The notes under the pieces are model-generated. The model did not search any database, was not told the DNA's origin, and saw only the letters and a program-made list of their open reading frames with translations. Shown here one piece after another: positions 16,323-25,117 of a stretch of DNA of 64,000 bases. The stretch spans positions 1 through 64,000 of the forward strand of contig JBMNQC010000007.1 in the NCBI GenBank assembly GCA_050943935.1. The letters are read 5' to 3'. The position numbers and the translations under genes are program-made. Source of the stretch: Heteroscillospira sp050943935 (GTDB lineage Bacteria; Bacillota; Clostridia; Oscillospirales; Oscillospiraceae). How positions within the stretch are numbered: position 1 is the first letter of the stretch; the number at the start of each line of letters is the position of its first letter.

Positions 16323-17531
16323 TCAGCGGCGGAAGAACTGGTCGTGGATGGCGCGGACAGCGCTGTCGGCATCGTCCTCAGCCACCAGCACGGAAATCTT
16401 TATCTCGCTGGTGGAAATCATTTTGATATTGATATTGGCCTCGTAAAGAGCCTCAAACATGGAGGTGGCAATGCCTGCGGAGGTAACCATGCCGGCGCCA
16501 ACTATGCTCACCTTGCTCACATGGGGGTCAACGTTCACATGGTCGAAGCCTATGGACTCCTTAGCGGCCTCCAGAACGGCTACAGCCGCGTCGCGGTTGG
16601 ACTCGGCAACGGTAAAGCTGATATCGTTGGTGTTGTTCTTACCGAAGGACTGGAGGATAATATCCACAACTATGTTCTCATTGCTCAGGCACTTAAAAAC
16701 CTTAAAGGCGTTGCCGGGGGCGTCCTTCAGGCCCACAACAGCTATTCTTACTACATCATTGTCCTTGGCTATACCGCTGATTTTCATTCGTTCCACGTTC
16801 TTCGTGACCTCCTTAACTATTGTACCGGGCTTTCTCACATAACTGGAAAGCACCTCCAGCTCTATGGAGTATTTCTGTGCCATCATCACAGAGCGGTTGT
16901 GCAGAACCTGGGCGCCGAGGCTGGCCAGCTCCAGCATCTCATCATAGGTTATTTCGTCTAGCTTTATCGCACCGTCAACCTTGCGCGGGTCGGCGGTGTA
17001 TACGCCTTCCACGTCGGTATATATCTGGCAGCGGTCGGCCTTGAGCACGGCGGCTATAGCCACAGCGGAGGTATCGCTGCCGCCGCGGCCGAGGGTGGTT
17101 ATATCGTCGTATTTGTTTATGCCCTGGAAGCCGGCCACCAGCACTATGCGGCGCTTATCCAGCTCCCGGCGGATGCGCTCAACCGCCACATCCCTTATCT
17201 TGGCGCTGCCATAGACGGAGTCGGTATGTACTCCGGCCTGCCAGCCCGTGAGCGAAACCGCGGGCAGACCCATGTGCTCCAGCGCCATGGCCATGAGGGA
17301 CACGGAAATAAGCTCGCCGGTGCTGAGCAGCATATCCAGCTCGCGCTTGGAAGGGTTGGGATTTATCTCCGCGGCCTTTTCCAGCAGGTCGTCGGTGGTA
17401 TCGCCCTGTGCGGACAGGACCACGACCACATCGTTGCCCTGACGGTAGGTGTCGGCTATTACTCCGGCCACGCGGTTTATTTTTTCCGCATCGGCCACGG
17501 AGCTGCCGCCGAATTTTTGTACTATCAGCAT
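16323..17531 (-). CDS. lysC: Aspartate kinase
   Basis: A 402-residue aspartokinase that phosphorylates L-aspartate, the first step to lysine, methionine and threonine. It begins with the kinase motif VQKFGGSSVAD and has STGELIS and GRGGSDTSAVA in the catalytic half. Two ACT domains (about 265-400) fit feedback control by lysine and/or threonine. GGAGG is 7 bases before the ATG. It is the last gene of an ACT protein-hom-lysC operon. Length is typical of single-function LysC. Confidence 0.95.
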   Translation of the reverse strand: MLIVQKFGGSSVADAEKINRVAGVIADTYRQGNDVVVVLSAQGDTTDDLLEKAAEINPNPSKRELDMLLSTGELISVSLMAMALEHMGLPAVSLTGWQAGVHTDSVYGSAKIRDVAVERIRRELDKRRIVLVAGFQGINKYDDITTLGRGGSDTSAVAIAAVLKADRCQIYTDVEGVYTADPRKVDGAIKLDEITYDEMLELASLGAQVLHNRSVMMAQKYSIELEVLSSYVRKPGTIVKEVTKNVERMKISGIAKDNDVVRIAVVGLKDAPGNAFKVFKCLSNENIVVDIILQSFGKNNTNDISFTVAESNRDAAVAVLEAAKESIGFDHVNVDPHVSKVSIVGAGMVTSAGIATSMFEALYEANINIKMISTSEIKISVLVAEDDADSAVRAIHDQFFRR

Positions 17532-17634
17532 AGGTATTCCTCCGATATGTTCTTGCGGCTGTACGCCGCCTGGATTTTTTATCCTGGTGAGCGCTTTGCG
17601 CTCAGTCCATTATATCCGCGCCGGGCGCGTTTCG

Positions 17635-18846
17635 TCAATCCAAAATACGGTAATGCGACAGCACTTCCATATTTTTAAGGCTCTCATGGAGCCTGTCATG
17701 GCTCATGGGCTCGGTTACAAAGGCGTATTCATCCAAAGGCGCTCCCCTGCGGGTGATGAAGCGCACATTGCCCAGAGCAGAGCCTATCTCGGACAGGGAC
17801 GCCTTTACGCGGACATACCACTGCATCTCCAGCTTGTCGGCGCTGGTGACATAGTCGGCGCTCCCCTCGTCCCAATTGAGGTACTTGCGTGCCTTGAAGT
17901 GTTTGGCGGCATCTATAACGTCGGCCACCACGGCGCTGGCGGTGGGGCGCTTGCCCGCTCCCGCTCCGTAGAACATGGCCTCGCCTATGGCGTTGCCGTG
18001 CACCACTATTCCGTTCATCACTCCGTCCACGTTGCTCAGCAGGCTGGTCTTGCGGATAAGGTGGGGGGCGACGTAAGCGGTGATGGTATCCTTGCCGGTG
18101 CGCAGGGCCCGGCCAAGCAGCTTTATTTTATATCCCAGAGCGCGGGCGTAGGCCACGTCGGCCAGCTCCACTTTGGTAATGCCTCTGGTTTTCACCTGCG
18201 CGGGGTCCACATGGCGGCCGAAGCACAGATCGGAGAGTATGCATATCTTGCGGCAGGCGTCTATGCCCTCCACATCGGCGGTGGGGTCAGCCTCGGCATA
18301 GCCCGCCTCCTGGGCCTCCTTCAGGGCGGTCTCAAAGCTGGTGCCGCACTGTATCATCTGCGTAAGGATGAAGTTGGTGGTGCCGTTTAAAATGCCGTAT
18401 ATCTCGTCAATCTCATTGGCAGCCAGGCACTGGGTGATGGGGCGTATGATAGGTATGCCGCCGCCTACGCTGGCCTCGAAAAGATAGTTCACATTTTTCT
18501 CACGGGCTATGGCTATAAGCTCATGACCATGCCGGGCTACCAGCTCCTTGTTGGCCGTTACCACACTCTTGCCCGCCAGCAGACTGCGGCGTGTGTACTC
18601 ATAGGCCGCGCCCACGCCGCCTATTACCTCCACCACTATGCGAATCTCCGGGTCATTTTCTATAATATCGAAATCATGGATTATCAGGTTCTCATACGGG
18701 TTTCCGGGATAATCCCGGCGCGCCAGAATATATTTTACCGAAATCTCCTCGGCGGCGTTGTGGGCTATGCTCACGGCGTTCTCGGCCATTACCTCCACCA
18801 CGCCGCTGCCGACGGTTCCGAATCCCAATACAGCAACTTTAATCAT
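17635..18846 (-). CDS. hom: Homoserine dehydrogenase
   Basis: A 403-residue enzyme reducing aspartate semialdehyde to homoserine. The NAD(P)-binding motif is GFGTVGSGV (residues 8-16), and the catalytic signature is GGGIPIIRP...GILNGTTNFIL with EAQEAGYAEADPTADVEG. The C-terminal about 90 residues form an ACT-like domain consistent with threonine inhibition. It lies 20 bases after the ACT-protein gene and about 100 bases before lysC. Confidence 0.95.
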   Translation of the reverse strand: MIKVAVLGFGTVGSGVVEVMAENAVSIAHNAAEEISVKYILARRDYPGNPYENLIIHDFDIIENDPEIRIVVEVIGGVGAAYEYTRRSLLAGKSVVTANKELVARHGHELIAIAREKNVNYLFEASVGGGIPIIRPITQCLAANEIDEIYGILNGTTNFILTQMIQCGTSFETALKEAQEAGYAEADPTADVEGIDACRKICILSDLCFGRHVDPAQVKTRGITKVELADVAYARALGYKIKLLGRALRTGKDTITAYVAPHLIRKTSLLSNVDGVMNGIVVHGNAIGEAMFYGAGAGKRPTASAVVADVIDAAKHFKARKYLNWDEGSADYVTSADKLEMQWYVRVKASLSEIGSALGNVRFITRRGAPLDEYAFVTEPMSHDRLHESLKNMEVLSHYRILD

Positions 18847-18866
18847 AATGCCTCCTTATCCCGGGC

Positions 18867-19313
18867 TCAGCCCGCAAGAATCTCTACCTTTATAACACCG
18901 TCCAGGTGCTCTATGCCGTCCTTCAATTCCTCAAGTCCCATGGACATTTCCGCAGTTTCCGCCGTTATGGTGACTGCGGCGGTGGAATTTATGGGAATAC
19001 TCTGGTTGATGGTTAGAATATTTGCGCCGGACTCGGCAAAAATAGCCAAAAGGCCGGACAGTACTCCCATCTTGTCCCGGAGCATTACATGGAAAGTGAT
19101 TATCTGTCCATGCTTCATATCCGTGAAAGGGGCGATGGAGTCCTTATACTTATAAAATGCGCTGCGGCTTATGCCCACCCGGCTGGCCGCCTCGGCCACC
19201 GTGGTACACTCGCCCGTCTCCAGCAGGGCACGGGCCTCCGTCACCTTGATAAATATCTCCGGGAGCATTTCCCGCTCCACCAGATAGTATTTTACTTTCT
19301 TGTTATCAGACAT
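18867..19313 (-). CDS. UPF0735 ACT domain-containing protein
   Basis: A 148-residue protein, the usual size for UPF0735/PheB-type regulators. The N-terminal helix-turn-helix-like part contains VAEAASRVGISRSAFYKYKDSI; the C-terminal ACT domain (about 70-146) contains MLRDKMGVLSGLLAIFAESGANILTINQSIP. The ACT domain likely senses an amino acid. ATG 19313 has GGAG 8 bases upstream. Its position first in the hom-lysC operon points to a role in aspartate-family amino-acid control. Confidence 0.9.
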   Translation of the reverse strand: MSDNKKVKYYLVEREMLPEIFIKVTEARALLETGECTTVAEAASRVGISRSAFYKYKDSIAPFTDMKHGQIITFHVMLRDKMGVLSGLLAIFAESGANILTINQSIPINSTAAVTITAETAEMSMGLEELKDGIEHLDGVIKVEILAG

Positions 19314-19356
19314 ATCATGTTCTCCATGCACGGTCATTTGTCTTTGTGTGATATAT

Positions 19357-19385
19357 ATCCTAACACAGACGGCCGGAATCTGCAA
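19357..19385 (-). promoter_or_regulatory. Promoter of the ACT-hom-lysC operon
   Basis: Minus strand -35 TTGCAG (19385-19380), 17-base spacer, -10 TAGGAT (19362-19357). Moderate match. Confidence 0.55.
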
Positions 19386-19426
19386 CCGTTTTTTCAACCA
19401 AATTCGCACCTGGGGAGGTGGTTTTA

Positions 19427-20497
19427 TTGTATATAAAGCCTGTATGGCTCATACGCTGGGTCTTGGCGGCCCTTATCGGCGCTTTGGCGCTATGGCTTAG
19501 CTTTAATTATCTGTTGCCGTGGTTTTCCCCATTTATTACGGCCTTTCTGCTGGCGCGGCTTCTGGAGCCCGCGGTAAAGCTGCTGTGCCGCCGGGGCTGG
19601 AAGCGCGAATTCGCCTCCGGCGTCTGTACCCTCAGCCTTTTGGCGTTTATAGTGGTGGGACTTGGCGCTCTGCTCAGCCGCGGACTGGAAGAGCTGGGCA
19701 CTCTCTCGGGCACTCTGCCGGAGATGTTCTCCGGCGCCGGACTTATGCTCCGGGAACTGCGGACACGCACAGGGGCGTATATGGCGGCCCTGCCTCCGGA
19801 GGTGACGGTTTGGCTGGGCCAGGCTATCGAGGCCTGCGCCGCTTTTTTTGCCGCTATCCCCGCCGCCCTCAGCCGCCGTGCGCTGGATTTTCTCTCAATG
19901 GTAGCCATGCGCATGCCCAGCATACTGCTGTTCACCGTCACCTGCGGCATAGGCGTGTATTTTATCTCTGCGGCCTATCCCGGCATACAGGGCTATCTGG
20001 ATATACACCTGCCGGAGGTCTGGCAGCGCAGGCGGCTGGCCCTGTGCAGCAATATGCGCTTCACCCTGGGGCGCTACGCCCGCGCTCAGCTCATACTGAT
20101 GGTGATAACCTTTTTTGAGCTGCTTTTCGGCTTTATGCTGCTGCGCGTGGACGGGTCTCTGGTGCTCAGCGCCGCGATAGCCTTTTTAGACGCTCTGCCT
20201 GTGCTGGGCGCCGGGGCTGTGCTGCTGCCCTGGGGGCTATGCGCTCTGCTCACCGGCGACGGGGCTCTGGGACTTGGACTTCTTATACTCTGGGGCGTCA
20301 TAAGCCTGGTGCGGAACTGCATACAGGCAAAGCTGGTGGGAGACCAGCTCGGTCTGCCGCCGCTCATAACGCTGATGGCCATATACATCGGCTGGTGCGC
20401 CGCGGGGGTCTGGGGCATGGTGCTGTTTCCAATGCTGGCGCTGGTGCTGAAGCAGCTGGACCTGCCCGGCCATATCAGGAGGTACAGCCATGGATAA
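19427..20497 (+). CDS. AI-2E/YtvI-like family transporter
   Basis: A 356-residue membrane protein of the AI-2E exporter/PurR-UPF0118 family, closest in feel to sporulation protein YtvI. It has an N-terminal helix pair, a soluble segment, then GRYARAQLILMVITFFELLFGFMLL and the terminal PLITLMAIYIGW...GVWGMVLFPMLALVL. I chose the TTG at 19427, because the GGGGAGG box is 9 bases upstream; the in-frame GTG at 19418 lies inside that box. Confidence 0.82.
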   Translation: MYIKPVWLIRWVLAALIGALALWLSFNYLLPWFSPFITAFLLARLLEPAVKLLCRRGWKREFASGVCTLSLLAFIVVGLGALLSRGLEELGTLSGTLPEMFSGAGLMLRELRTRTGAYMAALPPEVTVWLGQAIEACAAFFAAIPAALSRRALDFLSMVAMRMPSILLFTVTCGIGVYFISAAYPGIQGYLDIHLPEVWQRRRLALCSNMRFTLGRYARAQLILMVITFFELLFGFMLLRVDGSLVLSAAIAFLDALPVLGAGAVLLPWGLCALLTGDGALGLGLLILWGVISLVRNCIQAKLVGDQLGLPPLITLMAIYIGWCAAGVWGMVLFPMLALVLKQLDLPGHIRRYSHG

Positions 20498-20849
20498 GCG
20501 CTGGAAATATGCTCTGTGCGGCGCTCTCGCCGGAGCGGTTAACGGCTTCTTCGGCGGGGGCGGCGGGCTGGTGTTCATACCGCTCATAACCCGCTGGGCA
20601 AAGCTGGACACCCGCCGGGCCTTTGCCACCTGCGTGGGCGTGATACTTCCCATGACGGCGGTATCCGCCGCCGTGTACCTTTATCGCGGCGGAGTAAGCC
20701 TTGAGGCCGCCCTGCCGTACATGGCGGGGGGCGCTCTGGGGGGCATAGCCGCCGGACGGATTTTCTGCAGGGTTCCGGTGGGCTTTCTCCGCAAAGGCCT
20801 GGCCCTGCTCATACTTTACGGAGGCTGGAGGAATCTCATATGCTCATAG
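20490..20849 (+). CDS. TSUP family half-size permease, N-terminal-half-like
   Basis: A 119-residue protein with four hydrophobic segments and a glycine-rich TSUP half-repeat, GALAGAVNGFFGGGGGLVFIPL. It matches one half of a normal TauE/SafE carrier. It overlaps the upstream gene by 8 bases and the next half-size gene by 10 bases, so the two halves are translationally coupled and could form a heterodimer equal to one full TSUP. Confidence 0.85.
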   Translation: MDKRWKYALCGALAGAVNGFFGGGGGLVFIPLITRWAKLDTRRAFATCVGVILPMTAVSAAVYLYRGGVSLEAALPYMAGGALGGIAAGRIFCRVPVGFLRKGLALLILYGGWRNLICS

Positions 20850-21175
20850 GCTTCTTCACCGGCCTGCTCTCCGGCATGGGAGTTGGAGGCGGCACTCTGC
20901 TGCTGGTCTGGCTCACAGTCTTTGGAGGCTTTGGGCAGACCGAGGCCCAGGGGATAAATCTGCTGTACTTCCTGCCCTGTGCGGCTCTGGCACTTTTTTC
21001 CCACATCCGCAGCGGCGTGGTGGACAGGCGCGTGCTCTTCCCCGCCGCCCTCTGCGGCGCGCTGTGCGCGCCCCTGACCGCCATGCTGGCCACAGAGGTG
21101 GACGCCTCCCTCCTCCGCCGGGCCTTTGGAGTATTTCTGCTCATTGTGGGAGCGTCGGAGCTGCTGCGAAAATAA
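20840..21175 (+). CDS. TSUP family half-size permease, second half
   Basis: A 111-residue protein with GFFTGLLSGMGVGGGTLLLVWL at its N-terminus, the second TSUP glycine-rich repeat, and four hydrophobic segments. It overlaps the preceding half-TSUP gene in another frame. Both halves have intact starts and ribosome binding sites (GGAGG before 20840), which argues for a real split carrier and not a fresh frameshift. Confidence 0.85.
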   Translation: MLIGFFTGLLSGMGVGGGTLLLVWLTVFGGFGQTEAQGINLLYFLPCAALALFSHIRSGVVDRRVLFPAALCGALCAPLTAMLATEVDASLLRRAFGVFLLIVGASELLRK

Positions 21176-21197
21176 GTGCATTTTTGTGAGTAACAGC

Positions 21198-21226
21198 TTG
21201 TGTTTTTCTTGACTGTGTAGTATTCT
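21198..21226 (+). promoter_or_regulatory. Possible promoter of the malic enzyme gene
   Basis: TTGTGT (21198-21203), 17-base spacer, TATTCT (21221-21226). Weak match. Confidence 0.4.
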
Positions 21227-21263
21227 TAGGTTGCAAAAAATACACACGAAGGAAGGAATTTCA

Positions 21264-22430
21264 ATGGATTACGCAAAACTCGCCATGGAAATGCATGAGA
21301 AGTGGGCCGGCAAGCTGGACTACAAGCCCAAAATGGAGCTTCAAACCATGCACGACCTCTCCATTGCATACACCCCCGGCGTGGCTCAGCCTTGCCTGGA
21401 GATACAGAAAGACCCCGACAAGAGCTATACCCTCACCAACCGCGGCAATCTGGTGGCTGTTATCACCGACGGCACCGCCGTTTTGGGTCTCGGCGACATA
21501 GGCCCCGAGGCCGCCATGCCCGTCATGGAAGGCAAGTGCGTGCTGTTCAAGCACTTCGGCGGCGTGGACGCCGTACCCCTGTGCCTGCGCACCAAGGATG
21601 TGGACGAGATAGTGCACACCATCTCCCTCCTCTCCGGCAGCTTCGGCGCCATAAACCTGGAGGACATTGCCGCTCCCCGCTGCTTTGAGATAGAGCGCAA
21701 GCTCAAGGCCGTAAGCGACATTCCCATCTTCCACGACGACCAGCACGGCACCGCCGTGGTGGCGCTGGCAGCCGCCATCAACGCCCTGAAGGTTGTGGGC
21801 AAGGACATCTCCGAAATAAAATGCGTCTGCAACGGCGCGGGCGCTGCCGGTGTGGCCATCATCAAGCTGCTCATGGCCTACGGCCTTAAAAACGTGATAA
21901 TGTGCGACCGCAGGGGTGCTATCTGCCGCGGCCGCGAGGGCCTGAACGAGAGCAAGGAGGAGATTGCCCGCATCACCAACCCCGACAATATCTCCGGCTC
22001 TCTGGCGGATGTGATAAAGGGCGCCGACCTGTTCATAGGCGTGTCCTCCCCCGGTGTGGTCACCAAGGAGATGGTCGCCTCCATGGCTAAGGACGCCATA
22101 CTCTTCCCAATGGCCAACCCCACGCCCGAGATCATGCCCGAGCTTGCGAAAGAGGCGGGCGCCGCCGTTATCGGCACGGGGCGCAGCGACTATCCCAACC
22201 AGATAAACAACATTCTTGTTTTCCCCGGCATACTCCGTGGCACTCTGGATGTGCGCGCCAGCGATATAAACGATGAGATGAAGATGGCCGCAGCTTTGGC
22301 TCTGGCCTCTCTGGTGGAAAATCCCGGTGTGGAGAACATACTCCCCACCGCCTATGACGAGCGCGTGGCCCCCGCCGTTGCCGCCGCCGTAGCCGAGGCC
22401 GCCCGCAAGTGCGGCATAGCGCGTATATAA
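21264..22430 (+). CDS. Malic enzyme (malate dehydrogenase, oxaloacetate-decarboxylating)
   Basis: A 388-residue short-type malic enzyme converting malate to pyruvate and CO2 with reduction of NAD(P). Catalytic landmarks are SIAYTPGVAQPC, NLVAVITDGTAVLGLGDIG, NLEDIAAPRCFEIE, the metal-binding FHDDQHGTAVV, and the nucleotide-binding GAGAAGVAI. GGAAGG precedes the ATG at 21264. Monocistronic, ending at a strong hairpin. Cofactor preference is not decided from sequence. Confidence 0.94.
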   Translation: MDYAKLAMEMHEKWAGKLDYKPKMELQTMHDLSIAYTPGVAQPCLEIQKDPDKSYTLTNRGNLVAVITDGTAVLGLGDIGPEAAMPVMEGKCVLFKHFGGVDAVPLCLRTKDVDEIVHTISLLSGSFGAINLEDIAAPRCFEIERKLKAVSDIPIFHDDQHGTAVVALAAAINALKVVGKDISEIKCVCNGAGAAGVAIIKLLMAYGLKNVIMCDRRGAICRGREGLNESKEEIARITNPDNISGSLADVIKGADLFIGVSSPGVVTKEMVASMAKDAILFPMANPTPEIMPELAKEAGAAVIGTGRSDYPNQINNILVFPGILRGTLDVRASDINDEMKMAAALALASLVENPGVENILPTAYDERVAPAVAAAVAEAARKCGIARI

Positions 22431-22463
22431 CTGCCTGAAGTTAGAAAACCCAGCTCATAGAAA

Positions 22464-22499
22464 AGCAGCCCCCGGCTTTTAATAAAGCCGGGGGCTGCT
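22464..22499 (+). terminator. Hairpin terminator after malic enzyme
   Basis: Sixteen-base perfect stem around TAAT. The T tract is poor, so strength as an intrinsic terminator is uncertain. Confidence 0.65.
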
Positions 22500-22783
22500 G
22501 CTTATCGAGGAGGCTCCCGCTTCAGGTCAGTATCCACAGGCGAATCTCGCGCATCGTCATGCCGCGTACATCATCGGTAGAAACTTTGGTGTCCAAAGCC
22601 CGCAGCGGCAAATCCTTGCCCGGGCGGCAACGGCTATAGTTTTTGTTTATTATACCAGTTTTTCCAAGCTAACAGCGTATGGAGTTTAGGCAAATCTTAG
22701 CTAATTATTTAACATATTTTTTGTGCATCAACACAAAAATGTTTATTTCGACTATCACAAGTGGATTTTCTTTATAAAAACTA

Positions 22784-22811
22784 TTGACATATCACAATTT
22801 TAAGATATATT
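22784..22811 (+). promoter_or_regulatory. Promoter of the GntR-amidase-TRAP cassette
   Basis: -35 TTGACA (22784-22789), 16-base spacer, -10 TATATT (22806-22811), flanked by TATCACAA direct repeats. Confidence 0.65.
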
Positions 22812-22845
22812 TATATCATCTAATATATCAGTTAGGGACGATAAC

Positions 22846-23571
22846 ATGAATACAACAGATTCAAATAAAACAGAGGGCGAAACCAGCAGACAGTACGTTT
22901 ACAGGATTTTGAAGGGCGAAATAATGTCCTGGAAGCGTTTGCCGGGAGAGCTATTAAACGACACCCAAATCTCCGCTCAGCTTGGCGTAAGCCGTACCCC
23001 CGTGCGTGAAGCCCTCTTCATGCTCAAGGAGGACCGGCTGGTCACTATCTATGCCAGAAACAAGACCGTAGTGTCTCTCATAGACTGGAGCCTCATAGAA
23101 GAGGGCAAGTTTGTGCGCACCGCTCTGGAAACTCTGGTGGCATCCGAGCTTTGCGGAAATATTCCCGCCGATGTAATCGGAGAGCTGTCGGAAAATTTGG
23201 CGCTTCAGCGCAATCTGGCCGAGGGCAACTGCGGCAGAACGAGCTTTTTTGACCTTGACAACGAATTTCACCACATTCTATACCGTGCCTCCGGTAAGGA
23301 GCACACTTACAAAATGGTGCGCAGAATGTGCTACCAGGTAGACCGAGTCCGCTACTATATGATACCCAGGGCAAATCTCATACAGAACATGATGCGCTCC
23401 CATCAGAGCATACTGAAATACATAACCGACGGCGACCGGGACAAATTGACCGCAGTACTGACTCAGCACATCAACGATGTCTTTGACAGCGACGGAAAGC
23501 CCGCCACCTTTGCCGTAGGGCTGTTTAAAACACATCCTGAGTACTTTTCCAACGCACCGAGCTGCCTTTAG
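22846..23571 (+). CDS. GntR family transcriptional regulator (FCD/FadR type)
   Basis: A 241-residue regulator. The N-terminal winged HTH (about 15-85) contains LNDTQISAQLGVSRTPVREALFMLKEDRLV. The C-terminal all-helical FCD domain carries the usual metal/ligand residues in FDLDNEFHHILYRASG and MMRSHQSILKYITDGDRDKL. FCD regulators usually sense organic acids or amino acids and control the adjacent catabolic genes, here the amidase, TRAP and peptidase genes. Confidence 0.92.
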   Translation: MNTTDSNKTEGETSRQYVYRILKGEIMSWKRLPGELLNDTQISAQLGVSRTPVREALFMLKEDRLVTIYARNKTVVSLIDWSLIEEGKFVRTALETLVASELCGNIPADVIGELSENLALQRNLAEGNCGRTSFFDLDNEFHHILYRASGKEHTYKMVRRMCYQVDRVRYYMIPRANLIQNMMRSHQSILKYITDGDRDKLTAVLTQHINDVFDSDGKPATFAVGLFKTHPEYFSNAPSCL

Positions 23572-23603
23572 GCCGTTAAAATAGGTTAGTGGAGGAAGAA
23601 ATT

Positions 23604-25067
23604 ATGTTCAAACCATTCGAGAAGGGGATAAAGGAACTGCAGCAGGCACTCTCCTCGGGCGAAATCACCTCCCACAAGCTGGTTGAATACTATCTGGGCA
23701 GAATAAGCGCCTACAATGGCAGCGTAAACGCTGTTCTGTGTGTGAACCCGCAGGCTCTCGCCGAGGCCGACCGCTTGGACGCGGAGCGCAGAGACGGAAA
23801 AGTGCGCGGAACGCTCCACGGCATCCCTATTCTGGTAAAGGACAACATAAACACAGCCGAACTGCCCACCACCGCCTCATGCGTTGAGCTGCGGGAAAAC
23901 CGCCCCTCTGAGGACGCCTTTCTGCTACGGCAGCTTAAAAAGGCCGGAGCCATAGTTCTGGCAAAAACTAATCTTACTGAGTTTGCCCGCAACGGCCTCA
24001 CCGCAGGCTCTCTCGGCGGACAAACCCACAACCCATACGACCTGACACGCACCCCCGGCGGTTCCTCCGGCGGCACGGGAGCGGCCATGGCCATGAATTT
24101 CGGCGCTGCGGGTCTGGGCACGGACACCGCCAACTCCATACGCAGTCCCAGCAGCGCGAACTCACTTGTAGGCCTTCGTCCCACAGTAGGTCTGATATCA
24201 CGCAGCGGCCTTGTCCCCTGCACCTACAAGCAGGATACTGCGGGGCCCATAGCCAAGTATGTATACGACTGCGCCGCAATGCTGGACGCCTGCCGCGGCT
24301 ACGACTGCCGTGACAGCCTGACTGTAACCCAGTTGGGCAGAACCCCCGCCTGCTATCTGGACTCCCTGAAGCCAGACGGTCTGAAAGGTAAGCGCATAGG
24401 CATACTCATGGACAACCTTGGCAGCGACTCCGAGGTCCGGAAAGTCATGGACCGCTGCTTTGAGCTGATACGCACCGCCGGAGCGGAGCTAATTGAAGTA
24501 AGCGCCCCAGAGCTTGAGACCGACAGAGTATTCGCCGAATGTGATGTACAGCGCTACGAGACGGCCGCCAGCATGAACGACTACTTTTCCTCCATTCCGA
24601 ACTGCCCTGTCTCCAGTCTTAAGGAACTGGTGTCCCGCGGCACTCTCCACCCCTGCGTAGCCGACGACCTGGAGGCCTGCGCCGAATATGACGAGCCATA
24701 TTGTCCAGAATATGAGGCACAGCTGCTAAGAGCCGTCCGAAACACACATATTACTGAGCGTCTATTTGCCGAACACCGTCTGGACGCCCTGTGCTATCCA
24801 CATCAGCAGATACTGGCAGTACCCATAGGCGCACCCAGCCAGGCAAAACGCAACGGCATAATAGCCTCAACCATGGGCTTTCCAGCCATAACTGTTCCCG
24901 GCGGCTTCTCCACGCCGGACGAAAACGCCCCTCTGGGCGTACCGGTAGGCATAGAATTCATGGGTCTGCCATACACGGAACCCACTCTTATTGAAATAGC
25001 ATACGCCTTCGAGCAATTGAGCAAATTCAGAAGGCCCCCCATGCTGGGGCTGGAAAATCGTCAATAA
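23604..25067 (+). CDS. Amidase signature family enzyme
   Basis: A 487-residue amidase signature (AS) hydrolase. The Ser-cisSer-Lys triad is visible: Lys79 in ILVKDN, Ser154 in PGGSSGGTGA, and nucleophile Ser178 in GTDTANSIRSP. Most family members have GTDTGGSIR, so the Ala-Asn just before the nucleophile is unusual. There is no signal peptide, so it is cytosolic. It follows gntR by 32 bases and precedes the TRAP genes, which suggests hydrolysis of an imported amide. GGAGG lies before ATG 23604. Confidence 0.92.
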   Translation: MFKPFEKGIKELQQALSSGEITSHKLVEYYLGRISAYNGSVNAVLCVNPQALAEADRLDAERRDGKVRGTLHGIPILVKDNINTAELPTTASCVELRENRPSEDAFLLRQLKKAGAIVLAKTNLTEFARNGLTAGSLGGQTHNPYDLTRTPGGSSGGTGAAMAMNFGAAGLGTDTANSIRSPSSANSLVGLRPTVGLISRSGLVPCTYKQDTAGPIAKYVYDCAAMLDACRGYDCRDSLTVTQLGRTPACYLDSLKPDGLKGKRIGILMDNLGSDSEVRKVMDRCFELIRTAGAELIEVSAPELETDRVFAECDVQRYETAASMNDYFSSIPNCPVSSLKELVSRGTLHPCVADDLEACAEYDEPYCPEYEAQLLRAVRNTHITERLFAEHRLDALCYPHQQILAVPIGAPSQAKRNGIIASTMGFPAITVPGGFSTPDENAPLGVPVGIEFMGLPYTEPTLIEIAYAFEQLSKFRRPPMLGLENRQ

Positions 25068-25117
25068 TCGGAACGCCGATATTGAAATAAGCTATTAATA
25101 AATGAGGAGGAAAAACT

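Larger units (their letters stand above)
22431..22845. other. Non-coding region between malic enzyme and GntR genes
   Basis: The 415-base region holds a strong 36-base hairpin at 22464-22499 (arms AGCAGCCCCCGGCTTT), a GC-rich stretch with small hairpins such as CTTTGG-TGT-CCAAAG near 22585, then an AT-rich upstream region with two TATCACAA direct repeats at 22753-22760 and 22790-22797. No credible reading frame seen. Confidence 0.6.
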
